A DNA stretch of 6,016 nt, from assembly GCA_023387715.1 (NCBI GenBank), contig JAEWHQ010000230.1:1-6016 (forward strand), given 5' to 3'. The stretch's first letter is position 1, and every line of letters starts with the position of its first letter. Source of the stretch: Pseudomonadota bacterium. Lineage in GTDB: Bacteria > Pseudomonadota > Alphaproteobacteria > Rhizobiales > Rhizobiaceae. The notes below the pieces were generated by a model. That model was not told the DNA's origin and did no database searches. It saw nothing but the letters and a program-made list of their open reading frames with translations. The translations under genes were made by a program, and so were the position numbers. Shown here piece by piece: positions 1 through 6,016 of this stretch.

Positions 1-647
1 TTGGCGCGGTAGCTCCACCAGGTGTAAATCTTCTGATCCCCCGGAATGAGATGGCGCATCAAATCGCTCCAGCCACCTTTGACACGTAGATCTTCCAGCG
101 TTTCGGTTTCAATCGGCGTATGGCTGACGATTTTCAACATCTGTTTATGCGACCAGACATCGTTTTCCAGCGGTGCAATATTGAGATCACCAACCAGAAT
201 AGACGAAAATCCATCGCCTTGATCAGCAACGACATCGCGCATTTCTTCCAGAAAACCAAGCTTATGGGCAAATTTAGGATTGATATCCGGCTTTGGTTCG
301 TCGCCACCGGCAGGCACATAAAAATTATGGATGCGGATTTTTTTATTTCCGGCTTCCACCACAGAGCTTAGATGGCGGCAATCGCCCATATCGCAAAAAC
401 CGATCACATTGACATCGCTTAAGCGGCGGCGCGAAATTGTAGCAACACCGTGATAACCCTTTTGACCGCTAATCGCGATATGCTCATAGCCAAGCGCTTT
501 AAAAGCATCATGAGGAAATAAATCATCCGGACATTTTGTTTCCTGCAAACACAAAACATCAGGCTGATAGGTTTGCAAAAACTGCTCGACCAAAGGCAGC
601 CGCAGGCGCACAGAGTTGATATTCCAGGTCGCAACAGAAAATGCCAT
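1..647 (-). CDS. xthA: Exodeoxyribonuclease III, 3' end of gene cut off by the window edge
   Basis: This is the N-terminal 215 codons of an exonuclease III / AP endonuclease of the endonuclease-exonuclease-phosphatase fold. The family cleaves DNA 5' to abasic sites and removes 3' blocking groups in base excision repair, in the cytoplasm. Translating the minus strand from the ATG at 645-647 gives the opening MAFSVATWNINSVR. The family's active-site residues are visible: N9, E36 in LQETK, Y110 in HNFYVPAGGD, and D154 and N156 in VGDLNIAP. The TWWSYR motif (residues 209-214) marks the DNA-binding loop region. Family members are about 260-270 residues, so roughly 50 are missing, including the C-terminal Asp-His catalytic pair. 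The start has only a weak GAGTGAGTGA ribosome site. A terminator separates it from lolA, so it probably has its own promoter; an isolated TTGACT at 694-699 has no convincing -10. Identification is secure. Confidence 0.95.
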   Translation of the reverse strand, partial: MAFSVATWNINSVRLRLPLVEQFLQTYQPDVLCLQETKCPDDLFPHDAFKALGYEHIAISGQKGYHGVATISRRRLSDVNVIGFCDMGDCRHLSSVVEAGNKKIRIHNFYVPAGGDEPKPDINPKFAHKLGFLEEMRDVVADQGDGFSSILVGDLNIAPLENDVWSHKQMLKIVSHTPIETETLEDLRVKGGWSDLMRHLIPGDQKIYTWWSYRA

Positions 648-695
648 TTCACTCACTCGCTTTCATTAAAAAACGCGAGCACAGTAGCACTAAAG

Positions 696-753
696 TCAAA
701 AATAAAAACCGCTCTTCTCACGCATCCACAATAGAGACGGAAAAAAGCGGTTT
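696..753 (-). terminator. Rho-independent terminator downstream of lolA
   Basis: Read on the minus strand, AAACCGCTTTTTTC (753-740) pairs with GAGAAGAGCGGTTT (719-706) over 14 positions, two of them G-U. The loop is 20 bases. The stem runs into a T-rich tail (TTATTTTT, 705-698) on the same strand. It begins 10 bases after the lolA stop codon, so it should end the ftsK-lolA transcript and insulate xthA. The long A/U-rich inner stem is a little unusual, but the core GC pairs and U tract are convincing. Confidence 0.8.
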
Positions 754-762
754 CCCTGTTCG

Positions 763-1461
763 TTAGTTATTTTTTTTGCCCTTCATGGCAATGCGCTGAT
801 AGTCAATTTTGAACATATCATCAGTAAAGCGAACGCCGGTGCGCACATTGAAAACCATCACCGTGGTATCAAGGTTTTGCGCATCAGTGATTGTCCACTG
901 CTTCAGCTCATAGGTCTTGGGATCAAACATCATGGTGATTTTTGAATCACCGAAAATCGACTTATCCCCAACCACCAAAGTGGTCATATCCGGCTCTTGT
1001 TTAATCTGTTTCAGGCGGCCACCGCCTAAATCAATACGATCATCGAGCAACATTTTAAGCGGTGTGGTTGAGAGTTTGTACTGATCCCATGTATCTAGTT
1101 TACGATTGTTAATCACCACAGACTGACCATCGGAAATCACACGGATCGGCGAGTTTTCATAGTTGAAACGAATTTTACCCGGACGCTCCAGATAAAATGT
1201 GCCACCCTGCTGGTCGCCCTTCGGGCCGAACTGAACAAACTCACCTGTCATAGTGCGAATGCCGGAAAAATGATCTGCAATTTTCTGCGCTTGTGCATCA
1301 GCATTTTGCGCCTGCGCACTCACCGGCACCAGAACTGCCATCGGCAAACTCATACCAACAGCTGCACAAACTGTTCCTGCAACAGAGATCGTTTTTACTT
1401 TATCAACCAGCTTGGAAAACAGCATATTCATTCGCTTCCAAATCTCTCTTTTCATTATCAT
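763..1461 (-). CDS. lolA: Outer-membrane lipoprotein carrier protein LolA
   Basis: LolA is the periplasmic chaperone that takes lipoproteins released by the LolCDE transporter and delivers them to the outer membrane. The longest frame is 232 residues. A signal peptide is clear: basic residues K17, K21 and K23, a hydrophobic stretch from about 25 to 47, then SAQA with likely cleavage after A51. The mature part shows the family pattern: amphipathic helix AQKIADHFSGI (58-68), MTGEFVQF (71-78), then GGTFYLERPGKIRFNY (86-101), the hallmark LolA strand with its Arg-Pro-Gly. Coordinates give the longest frame, but no ribosome site precedes M1 or M3. GGAAG at 1435-1439 lies just upstream of M11 (1429-1431) and 9 bases before M13 (1423-1425), so translation probably starts at one of these. 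It follows ftsK after 102 bases and is closed by the terminator at 696-753. The assignment is firm to family; the alphaproteobacterial form differs from the E. coli protein. Confidence 0.92.
   Translation of the reverse strand: MIMKREIWKRMNMLFSKLVDKVKTISVAGTVCAAVGMSLPMAVLVPVSAQAQNADAQAQKIADHFSGIRTMTGEFVQFGPKGDQQGGTFYLERPGKIRFNYENSPIRVISDGQSVVINNRKLDTWDQYKLSTTPLKMLLDDRIDLGGGRLKQIKQEPDMTTLVVGDKSIFGDSKITMMFDPKTYELKQWTITDAQNLDTTVMVFNVRTGVRFTDDMFKIDYQRIAMKGKKNN
1435..1439 (-). promoter_or_regulatory. Candidate lolA ribosome binding site that favours an internal start
   Basis: The minus strand reads GGAAG here, 9 bases before the ATG at 1423-1425 (M13 of the longest frame) and 3 bases before the ATG at 1429-1431 (M11). 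Nothing comparable precedes the ATGs at 1459-1461 or 1453-1455. A start at M13 also gives a signal peptide with a shorter, more typical n-region. Confidence 0.45.
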
Positions 1462-1548
1462 CAGATATTATGTAAGTCGCCAGTTTGTCGTTAGTAAGGC
1501 GCTACCCATCACATCTGCCACAATCAACTTGCCGTACTCTCAGATTTT

Positions 1549-1567
1549 CTCAGGCACTTTGCCTTAG
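1549..1567 (-). other. Small hairpin over the ftsK stop codon, not a terminator
   Basis: On the minus strand CTAAGGCA (1567-1560) can pair with TGCCTGAG (1556-1549) around a 3-base loop, with one A-G mismatch. The TAA stop of ftsK lies inside the stem. No T tract follows (the next bases are AAAATCTGAG), so it should not terminate transcription. It may be fortuitous, or could affect RNA processing between ftsK and lolA. Confidence 0.25.
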
Positions 1568-4074
1568 TAGTCGTCACCGTCAGTCGGCACTAAAATTTCA
1601 CGCTTACCGGCATGATTGGCCGGACTGATCAGGCCTTCTTCTTCCATCCGTTCAATGATGGTGGCCGCACGGTTATAACCAATGCCGAGACGACGCTGGA
1701 TATAAGAGGTCGAGACCTTTTTATCACGCAATACGACAGCCACGGCCTGATCATAAGGATCATCGGAATCTTCCAGATTGGAAGTACCGCCCGGCCCCAT
1801 TCCTTCATCTTCATCGTCTTCAGTAATGGCATCCAGATATTCCGGCACACCTTGGCTCTTCAGGTGCTGCACGACCTGTTCAACCTCTTCATCGCCGACA
1901 AATGGCCCGTGAACACGCTGAATACGACCGCCACCAGCCATAAACAACATATCACCCATGCCAAGCAGCTGCTCGGCGCCCTGCTCACCCAAAATGGTGC
2001 GACTGTCAATTTTAGAAGTGACCTGAAATGAAATACGGGTCGGGAAATTGGCTTTGATCGTGCCGGTGATGACATCCACCGACGGGCGCTGTGTTGCCAT
2101 GATCACATGGATACCCGCCGCACGCGCCATCTGCGCCAAGCGCTGCACCGCGCCTTCAATATCCTTACCCGCAACCATCATCAAATCAGCCATTTCGTCG
2201 ATGATAACGACGATATAAGGCATTGGCTGCAAATCGAGCTCTTCTGTCTCGTAAATTGCTTCGCCGGTGTTCCGGTCAAAACCGGTTTGCACGGTACGGG
2301 AAATGGATTCACCGCGTTTTTGTGCCTGCGCGACACGGGCATTAAAGCCGTCAATATTACGCACGCCCACTTTGGACATATTACGATAGCGCTCTTCCAT
2401 CTCGCGCACAGTCCATTTCAGCGCGACAACCGCCTTTTTCGGATCCGTCACCACAGGCGTAAGCAAATGCGGAATACCGTCATAAACCGACAATTCCAGC
2501 ATTTTCGGATCAATCATAATCAGTCGGCATTCCTGCGGCGTCATGCGATAGACCAGCGACAAGATCATCGTATTGATGGCCACTGATTTACCCGAACCAG
2601 TCGTACCAGCCACCAGCACGTGAGGCATCTTGGCAATATCGGCAATCACCGGTTCGCCATTGATATTTTTACCCAGCGCCAGCGCCAGCTTGGCCTTGTT
2701 CTGTTCAAAGTCACGGCTGGCCAGCATCTCGCGCAAATAGACCATTTCACGCTTCTGATTTGGCAATTCAATACCAATGGCATTACGCCCCGGCACAACC
2801 GCCACACGTGCAGCAATAGCACTCATGGAGCGGGCAATATCATCGGCCAAACCAATGACACGCGAAGATTTAATACCAGGTGCCGGTTCAAGCTCATAAA
2901 GTGTGACCACCGGCCCCGGCTTAACGCTGATGATTTCGCCGCGCACACCAAAATCTTCCAGCACACCTTCCAGCATACGGGCATTTTGATCCAACACATC
3001 TTTCGACAATGTCGCATCGCGCATTACCGCTTTTGGCTCTGCCAATAGTTGCAAAGACGGCAATTCAAAAGCGCCGCTGCGCTTACCACGTACTGCACGG
3101 GCATTTCTACGGCTTGCAGATACACGTTTAGTGGTTTGCGCGACCGGTGCTGGCTGATCCTCATCCGACCAATCATCATGATCATCATCACCATCCATCG
3201 CAAATGGCGGTTCATCATGCGCGATATCATCGCCACTAAACCCGGGCTCACGACGACGGCCGCTACCACGCAAATCACCAAAAGGATCATCATCACGGCG
3301 CGCATCACGCTTTTTGGTTGAACCCGTCAAGCGGCGCATCAGTGCCTGTGCACTTAAATACCAATGGGTAACAGCACCGACAAACTGGAAGCGTGAAGGT
3401 GCGGGTTCGTCATCCTCTTCATCTTCATCGTAATAATCATAGTCATCCGGCTCAGCGTCATCAGCTGGTTGTGCACCAGATTTAATCAGACCGTTTTTAC
3501 GGCCTGTCAGACCACCGGCAAAAGCACAAAGCCAAATAGCGGGAAACAGTAAAACCAATGCGATAACGGAAGCGATAGCGCCATGCGGAAACGCGCCCAG
3601 AAAAAGGCCGGGCAGTTTCAACATCATATCACCGAAAACACCGCCCAAGCCGATTTGCATCGGCCAACTTGGCGGTACAGAAAAACAACTGGCAATGGCA
3701 GCAAACAGTAATGCCGATAAAATCCATGCCATAATTCTTTTTGGCAGACGGCCGATCTTACCCTGAACCATCAGCAAAATGCCCCAGAACACCAAGGGCA
3801 AAAGGGCCGTCACACTGGCAAGCCCCAAAAACTGCATGGCGAAATCGGCGAAAACCGCACCCGGATAACCAAGCGCATTGGTCGCTTCTTGCGATGTTGC
3901 ATGGCTAAAACTCGGGTCAGTCACATTCCATGTAGCCAGCGCACCGATCGCCAAACCGACCAGAACCAGCAAAAACAGTCCGAGCAGAATATCGACCTGA
4001 CGCCGCAACAACGTCATCAGTCGTAATCTGTCACCATTTAGCCGTTCATCGTTGACCGGATATCCCTGCCGCAT
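1564..4074 (-). CDS. ftsK: DNA translocase FtsK
   Basis: FtsK is the septum-located, ATP-driven DNA pump that clears chromosome ends from the closing division site and activates XerCD recombination at dif. The 836-residue protein has the full layout. The N-terminal membrane domain has about four hydrophobic segments (near 26-50, 82-104, 112-132 and 165-187). A poorly conserved, acidic linker spans about 195-335. The motor follows, with Walker A GTTGSGKS (490-497) and Walker [11 protein letters not shown] (621-630; D626, E627), then [11 protein letters not shown] (661-671). The C-terminal gamma winged helix is at about 771-830, with [18 protein letters not shown] (793-810), the family's KOPS-reading helix. 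The length is usual for alphaproteobacteria and the linker is far shorter than in E. coli. The ATG at 4072-4074 is supported by AGGA 8 bases upstream; the later ATG at codon 20 lacks a ribosome site. It is probably the first gene of an ftsK-lolA transcript, with a predicted cell-cycle-controlled promoter upstream. Nothing appears broken. Confidence 0.97.
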   Translation of the reverse strand: MRQGYPVNDERLNGDRLRLMTLLRRQVDILLGLFLLVLVGLAIGALATWNVTDPSFSHATSQEATNALGYPGAVFADFAMQFLGLASVTALLPLVFWGILLMVQGKIGRLPKRIMAWILSALLFAAIASCFSVPPSWPMQIGLGGVFGDMMLKLPGLFLGAFPHGAIASVIALVLLFPAIWLCAFAGGLTGRKNGLIKSGAQPADDAEPDDYDYYDEDEEDDEPAPSRFQFVGAVTHWYLSAQALMRRLTGSTKKRDARRDDDPFGDLRGSGRRREPGFSGDDIAHDEPPFAMDGDDDHDDWSDEDQPAPVAQTTKRVSASRRNARAVRGKRSGAFELPSLQLLAEPKAVMRDATLSKDVLDQNARMLEGVLEDFGVRGEIISVKPGPVVTLYELEPAPGIKSSRVIGLADDIARSMSAIAARVAVVPGRNAIGIELPNQKREMVYLREMLASRDFEQNKAKLALALGKNINGEPVIADIAKMPHVLVAGTTGSGKSVAINTMILSLVYRMTPQECRLIMIDPKMLELSVYDGIPHLLTPVVTDPKKAVVALKWTVREMEERYRNMSKVGVRNIDGFNARVAQAQKRGESISRTVQTGFDRNTGEAIYETEELDLQPMPYIVVIIDEMADLMMVAGKDIEGAVQRLAQMARAAGIHVIMATQRPSVDVITGTIKANFPTRISFQVTSKIDSRTILGEQGAEQLLGMGDMLFMAGGGRIQRVHGPFVGDEEVEQVVQHLKSQGVPEYLDAITEDDEDEGMGPGGTSNLEDSDDPYDQAVAVVLRDKKVSTSYIQRRLGIGYNRAATIIERMEEEGLISPANHAGKREILVPTDGDDY
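3160..3452 (-). repeat. Aspartate/glutamate-codon low-complexity DNA in the ftsK linker
   Basis: Two runs of near-trinucleotide repeats (atc/atg/ttc triplets on the plus strand, at about 3160-3200 and 3405-3452) encode the acidic clusters of the FtsK linker. These are [15 protein letters not shown] at about 210-224 and [13 protein letters not shown] at about 294-306. Basic and proline-containing stretches lie between them. Such linkers vary rapidly between species, and the repeats are a likely source of length change. Confidence 0.6.
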
Positions 4075-4082
4075 GAAATCTG

Positions 4083-4086
4083 TCCT
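4083..4086 (-). promoter_or_regulatory. ftsK ribosome binding site
   Basis: The minus strand reads AGGA, with 8 bases between it and the ATG at 4072-4074. This decides the ftsK start in favour of the first ATG over the one at codon 20. Confidence 0.65.
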
Positions 4087-4109
4087 GAATAACCCTGCTC
4101 TTTAAGCTC

Positions 4110-4146
4110 CTGCAAAATCAACATGCCAAACACGATAATTTTGCAG
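4110..4146 (-). repeat. 9-bp perfect inverted repeat in the predicted ftsK leader
   Basis: CTGCAAAAT on the minus strand (4146-4138) is exactly complementary to ATTTTGCAG (4118-4110), separated by 19 bases. The stem can extend inward by a G-U and an A-U pair. It lies between the predicted transcription start (about 4149) and the ftsK ATG, so it would form a stem-loop at the very 5' end of the mRNA. It could alternatively be a protein-binding palindrome. No U tract follows it. Confidence 0.5.
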
Positions 4147-4150
4147 ATTC
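4146..4150. promoter_or_regulatory. GANTC (CcrM-type) methylation site at the predicted ftsK start point
   Basis: The sequence GATTC matches GANTC, the target of the cell-cycle DNA methyltransferase CcrM of alphaproteobacteria. It falls at the transcription start inferred from the -10 at 4156-4161 and abuts the inverted repeat. In Caulobacter, GANTC sites in promoters are read by GcrA with sigma-70. The match is exact, but the motif is short and such a site can occur by chance. Confidence 0.4.
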
Positions 4151-4155
4151 GGGAC

Positions 4156-4161
4156 ATCATA
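4156..4161 (-). promoter_or_regulatory. Candidate -10 element of the ftsK promoter
   Basis: The minus strand reads TATGAT, one mismatch from TATAAT. With a 17-base spacer the -35 position falls on TGGGGT (4184-4179), which is a poor -35 but lies inside the CtrA box. A weak -35 covered by an activator site is the usual design of a CtrA-activated promoter. The predicted start is near 4149, giving a leader of about 75 bases. Confidence 0.45.
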
Positions 4162-4173
4162 AAACACCGATAG

Positions 4174-4189
4174 TTAAGACCCCATTAAC
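4174..4189. promoter_or_regulatory. Predicted CtrA binding site, full match to TTAA-N7-TTAAC
   Basis: The sequence is TTAAGACCCCATTAAC, which matches the CtrA consensus exactly in both half sites, the 7-base spacing and the trailing C. Because it is flanked by G on the left, the minus strand also reads TTAA-N7-TTAAC. The right half continues as TTAACCAT (4185-4192), the extended 8-base CtrA half-site known from alphaproteobacteria. It ends 12 bases upstream of the candidate -10 of ftsK, so it covers the -35 region. It sits about 100 bases from the ftsK start and about 170 from the divergent gene, and could serve either. Confidence 0.65.
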
Positions 4190-4200
4190 CATGCGAAGCT

Positions 4201-4209
4201 TGTGGATAA
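4201..4209 (-). promoter_or_regulatory. Perfect DnaA box
   Basis: The minus strand reads TTATCCACA, the strongest-affinity consensus DnaA box. It lies 12 bases upstream of the CtrA box relative to ftsK, next to AT-rich DNA. No second good box was seen nearby, so a regulatory role for DnaA at this divergent promoter is more likely than a replication origin. Confidence 0.55.
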
Positions 4210-4260
4210 CAGGCGGGATACATGTTTATCAATTTGCCATAACAACAACTCAAAACAACA

Positions 4261-4344
4261 AGAAACGCGCTTTTCGATTATGTATTATACTTAAAACCAG
4301 AATTATGATTATATAAATTCATGTATTGTTGATAGCGTTTAAAC
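4261..4344 (+). promoter_or_regulatory. AT-rich promoter region of the divergent envelope gene (elements uncertain)
   Basis: The stretch before the plus-strand gene is very AT-rich and offers -10-like hexamers TATTAT (4283-4288) and TATAAA (4312-4317). Neither has a recognisable -35 at 16-18 bases. An 8-base palindrome GTTTAAAC lies at 4337-4344. A promoter must be near here because the gene is divergent from ftsK, but its exact position cannot be read. Confidence 0.3.
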
Positions 4345-4349
4345 AAAGG
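4345..4349 (+). promoter_or_regulatory. Ribosome binding site deciding a GTG start
   Basis: AAAGG stands 7 bases before the GTG at 4357-4359. The next in-frame ATG (4378-4380) has no such site and would remove the basic n-region of the signal peptide, so the GTG is preferred. Confidence 0.55.
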
Positions 4350-4356
4350 TCAGAGT

Positions 4357-5529
4357 GTGCGTTTTTTCACTGCATTTATGTTGCTCATTTTTACTTCAGC
4401 CTATGCAAAAGCTGATTTGAAATTTGAACCTTTAAAATTAAACCAGGATCAATCCATACTGGTAGTATCCGGAACATTTGAATATGACGATGATCTGAAG
4501 CACTTCATTAATGCCGTCAAAATTTACAATCCAGTTCTTGTGACCTTTGAATCTGGTGGCGGCAATGTTGTAAAAGCAATTGAGTTAGGTCGTATGATCC
4601 GGCTGCTGCAATTAAACACAGTACAAATCCGCGGTGCTGAATGCTCTTCAGCATGCGCCCTTGCTTTTCTGGGTGGCGTACAAAGATACGCCGAAGCAGG
4701 CGCTATCGGTGTCCATAAATCTTCATTCAGCGATACAACTGGCATGAATGTTAGTGATGCTGTTTCCTCTGTTCAGCAATTAACGGCCGATGTAATGTCC
4801 TACATAAGTGATATGGGGGCAGATACCAATTTACTCCAATTGTCATTGCGATATGACAGTGATGACATGCGTTATTTATCGCTACGGGAGATGGAGCAGT
4901 TCCACATCGTAAACCGGCAGGATACGGATACACGTCCGATCACCACAACACCTCATCCACCAGCCTATCAACCGGCACCAATAGCACGAACCACACCTGA
5001 TTACACTGAAACGCCAGCGCCTCGTTATGAAGCACGCAAACCTTCTGTGAATTTAAGTATTCCAACAGTTTTAACAGGCGTCGTTAATCACCCGAATGGC
5101 AAAGCGAAAATCGTTATCGACCCTAATAATAAGTCGAGGACACTTATCGAACTAAGGAACGGTTCAAATGTACACCTCAGACGTTATGACAAGCAGTGGT
5201 ACAAAGTCGGCTATGGAGACTATTTTGGCTATATGCACCACTCATGGGTAAAACCTGACCAATATGAAACACGTTTGACAGCCAATCGTTATATTCAAAT
5301 TATGAGTTTCGCCACATATGAAGAAGCTCTGGATTATATCCAAAAATCACCGCTTCAATTAGCGGCCTATCTGTCCTCAAATGAATGGATTGGCGTTACT
5401 CTTGAGCAAATGTACCCGTTAGACAGAGCCTCAACAGTGATCAAGTCGCTAAAGAAATCTAAAAAGATTCCGAGCGACTCTATCATCACAACCGGTAACC
5501 CCTATGTCCGAAAAATCTGCTGCCAATGA
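4357..5529 (+). CDS. Secreted ClpP-like / SH3-like / SPOR-like three-domain envelope protein, function unknown
   Basis: This 390-residue protein has no assigned function. A signal peptide (R2, hydrophobic 3-14, AKA with cleavage near A19) sends it to the periplasm. Residues about 24-189 resemble the ClpP/crotonase fold of predicted periplasmic proteins (COG3904-like). ESGGGN (65-70) is followed by RGAECSSACALAFLGG (92-107), where S98 falls at the ClpP nucleophile position, and by GVHK (118-121), where H120 fits the catalytic His 22 residues later. C96 and C100 flank the serine. A proline/threonine-rich linker spans about 190-230. Residues about 238-300 look like a bacterial SH3 domain (QWYKVGYGDYFGYMHHSWV, 280-298). 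Residues about 308-388 look like a SPOR-type domain (RYIQIMSFATYEEALDYI, 311-328; IPSDSIITTGNPYV, 371-384), ending in C388-C389. SH3 and SPOR domains usually bind cell-wall material. The start is GTG with AAAGG upstream. The coding sequence is visibly more AT-rich than ftsK. It ends 15 bases from tesB, tail to tail. Peptidase activity is inferred, not shown. Confidence 0.85.
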   Translation: MRFFTAFMLLIFTSAYAKADLKFEPLKLNQDQSILVVSGTFEYDDDLKHFINAVKIYNPVLVTFESGGGNVVKAIELGRMIRLLQLNTVQIRGAECSSACALAFLGGVQRYAEAGAIGVHKSSFSDTTGMNVSDAVSSVQQLTADVMSYISDMGADTNLLQLSLRYDSDDMRYLSLREMEQFHIVNRQDTDTRPITTTPHPPAYQPAPIARTTPDYTETPAPRYEARKPSVNLSIPTVLTGVVNHPNGKAKIVIDPNNKSRTLIELRNGSNVHLRRYDKQWYKVGYGDYFGYMHHSWVKPDQYETRLTANRYIQIMSFATYEEALDYIQKSPLQLAAYLSSNEWIGVTLEQMYPLDRASTVIKSLKKSKKIPSDSIITTGNPYVRKICCQ

Positions 5530-5544
5530 GATAACAATGAGCAC

Positions 5545-6016
5545 TCATCCTCGCAAACGGATCAAGCCTTCCTGCGTCACCGATGCGATCAGTATTCCGT
5601 CGCGCGTATAAAAGGAGCCACGCGTAAAACCTCGCGCACCGGAAGCGCTGGGGCTGTCTTGCGTATAAAGCAGCCAGTCATCCAGTTTACATGGCCGGTG
5701 AAACCACATTGAATGATCAAGGCTGGCAATCTGCAAATCGGGATCAAAAATCGAACGCCCATGCGCAAATAAAGACGTATCAAGCAGGGTCATATCTGAC
5801 AAATAAACCAGCACGACTGCCTGTAATGTTCGCTCATCCGGCACCACATCCACTGCACGCACCCAGACCTGCTGGCGCGGCTCCAATTTGTCACGCGAGA
5901 AATAATGATCAAGCGAAACCGGCTTGATCTCAACCGGACGTTCGCGCTCCCAATATTTGCGCACAGCCGGCGGCGCTTTATTCAAGAACTTATCTTTCAT
6001 ATCGCCGTCGCTGAGC
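5545..6016 (-). CDS. tesB: Acyl-CoA thioesterase II, C-terminal part; gene continues past the right edge
   Basis: TesB hydrolyses acyl-CoA to free fatty acid and CoA in the cytoplasm through a double hotdog fold. The window holds the last 156 codons or so of a protein that is usually about 285-290 residues. The frame is open to the edge, so the ATG at 5998-6000 is internal. The second hotdog is complete, with the family signature SLDHSMWFHRP and then DSPSASGARGFTRGSFYTRDG. By alignment with E. coli TesB, the catalytic Asp204 corresponds to the Asp of YLSDMTLL (codon 5794-5796). Thr228 corresponds to a Ser (codon 5722-5724) just before LDHSMWF, and Gln278 to the Gln of TQEGLIR (codon 5572-5574). 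The Thr-to-Ser change keeps the hydroxyl, so activity is expected. No terminator is visible after the stop, and the convergent gene begins 15 bases away. Confidence 0.93.
   Translation of the reverse strand, partial: LSDGDMKDKFLNKAPPAVRKYWERERPVEIKPVSLDHYFSRDKLEPRQQVWVRAVDVVPDERTLQAVVLVYLSDMTLLDTSLFAHGRSIFDPDLQIASLDHSMWFHRPCKLDDWLLYTQDSPSASGARGFTRGSFYTRDGILIASVTQEGLIRLRG

Noticed and set aside
694..699. TTGACT on the minus strand as the -35 of an xthA promoter
   Set aside because: No reasonable -10 lies 16-18 bases downstream, and the hexamer overlaps the T-rich tail of the lolA terminator.
1612..3321. Several plus-strand open frames of 90-159 codons opposite ftsK
   Set aside because: They lie antisense to a clearly functional ftsK, have compositions typical of reverse-frame shadows, and show no recognisable domain or ribosome site.
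4201..4344. Replication origin suggested by a DnaA box beside AT-rich DNA
   Set aside because: Only one good DnaA box is present, with no cluster or iterons and no origin-linked genes nearby. A regulatory site is the simpler reading.
5534..5548. ATGAG-CA-CTCAT inverted repeat between the convergent genes as a bidirectional terminator
   Set aside because: The stem is 5 bp with a 2-base loop, it is AT-biased, and no T tract follows on either strand.
5691..5927. Plus-strand open frame opposite tesB
   Set aside because: It is fully antisense to conserved TesB coding sequence, and its translation shows no family features.

Overview
This window looks like chromosomal DNA from an alphaproteobacterium, most likely in the order Hyphomicrobiales and possibly near Brucellaceae. 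The evidence is the protein families and their order (tesB ... ftsK, lolA, xthA on one strand), the LolA and TesB sequence style, and alphaproteobacterial cell-cycle motifs upstream of ftsK. The genus cannot be fixed from this sequence alone.

Layout, left to right: (1) 1-647, minus strand, the first 215 codons of an exodeoxyribonuclease III gene (xthA) that runs off the left edge. (2) 648-762, a gap holding a strong rho-independent terminator for the gene to its right. (3) 763-1461, minus, lolA, the periplasmic carrier of lipoproteins to the outer membrane. (4) 1462-1563, a 102-base gap with no terminator, so ftsK and lolA are probably co-transcribed. (5) 1564-4074, minus, ftsK, the membrane-anchored septal DNA translocase. 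(6) 4075-4356, a divergent intergenic region rich in regulatory motifs. (7) 4357-5529, plus, a secreted three-part protein with a ClpP-like domain, an SH3-like domain and a SPOR-like C-terminal domain. (8) 5545-6016, minus, the C-terminal part of acyl-CoA thioesterase II (tesB), running off the right edge.

The most interesting non-coding stretch is 4110-4209. It holds a perfect TTAA-N7-TTAA CtrA box lying over the predicted -35 of the ftsK promoter, a perfect DnaA box (TTATCCACA on the minus strand), a GANTC methylation site at the predicted transcription start, and a 9-bp perfect inverted repeat in the predicted ftsK leader. Together these suggest that ftsK, and perhaps the divergent envelope gene, is timed with DNA replication and division.

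The most interesting gene is the one at 4357. It is a cell-envelope protein of no assigned function that combines a putative Ser/His peptidase-like fold with domains typical of peptidoglycan- or septum-associated proteins. It sits beside ftsK, where related genomes (from memory) usually carry glnK-amtB between tesB and ftsK. No mobile element, CRISPR array, tRNA or rRNA was seen.
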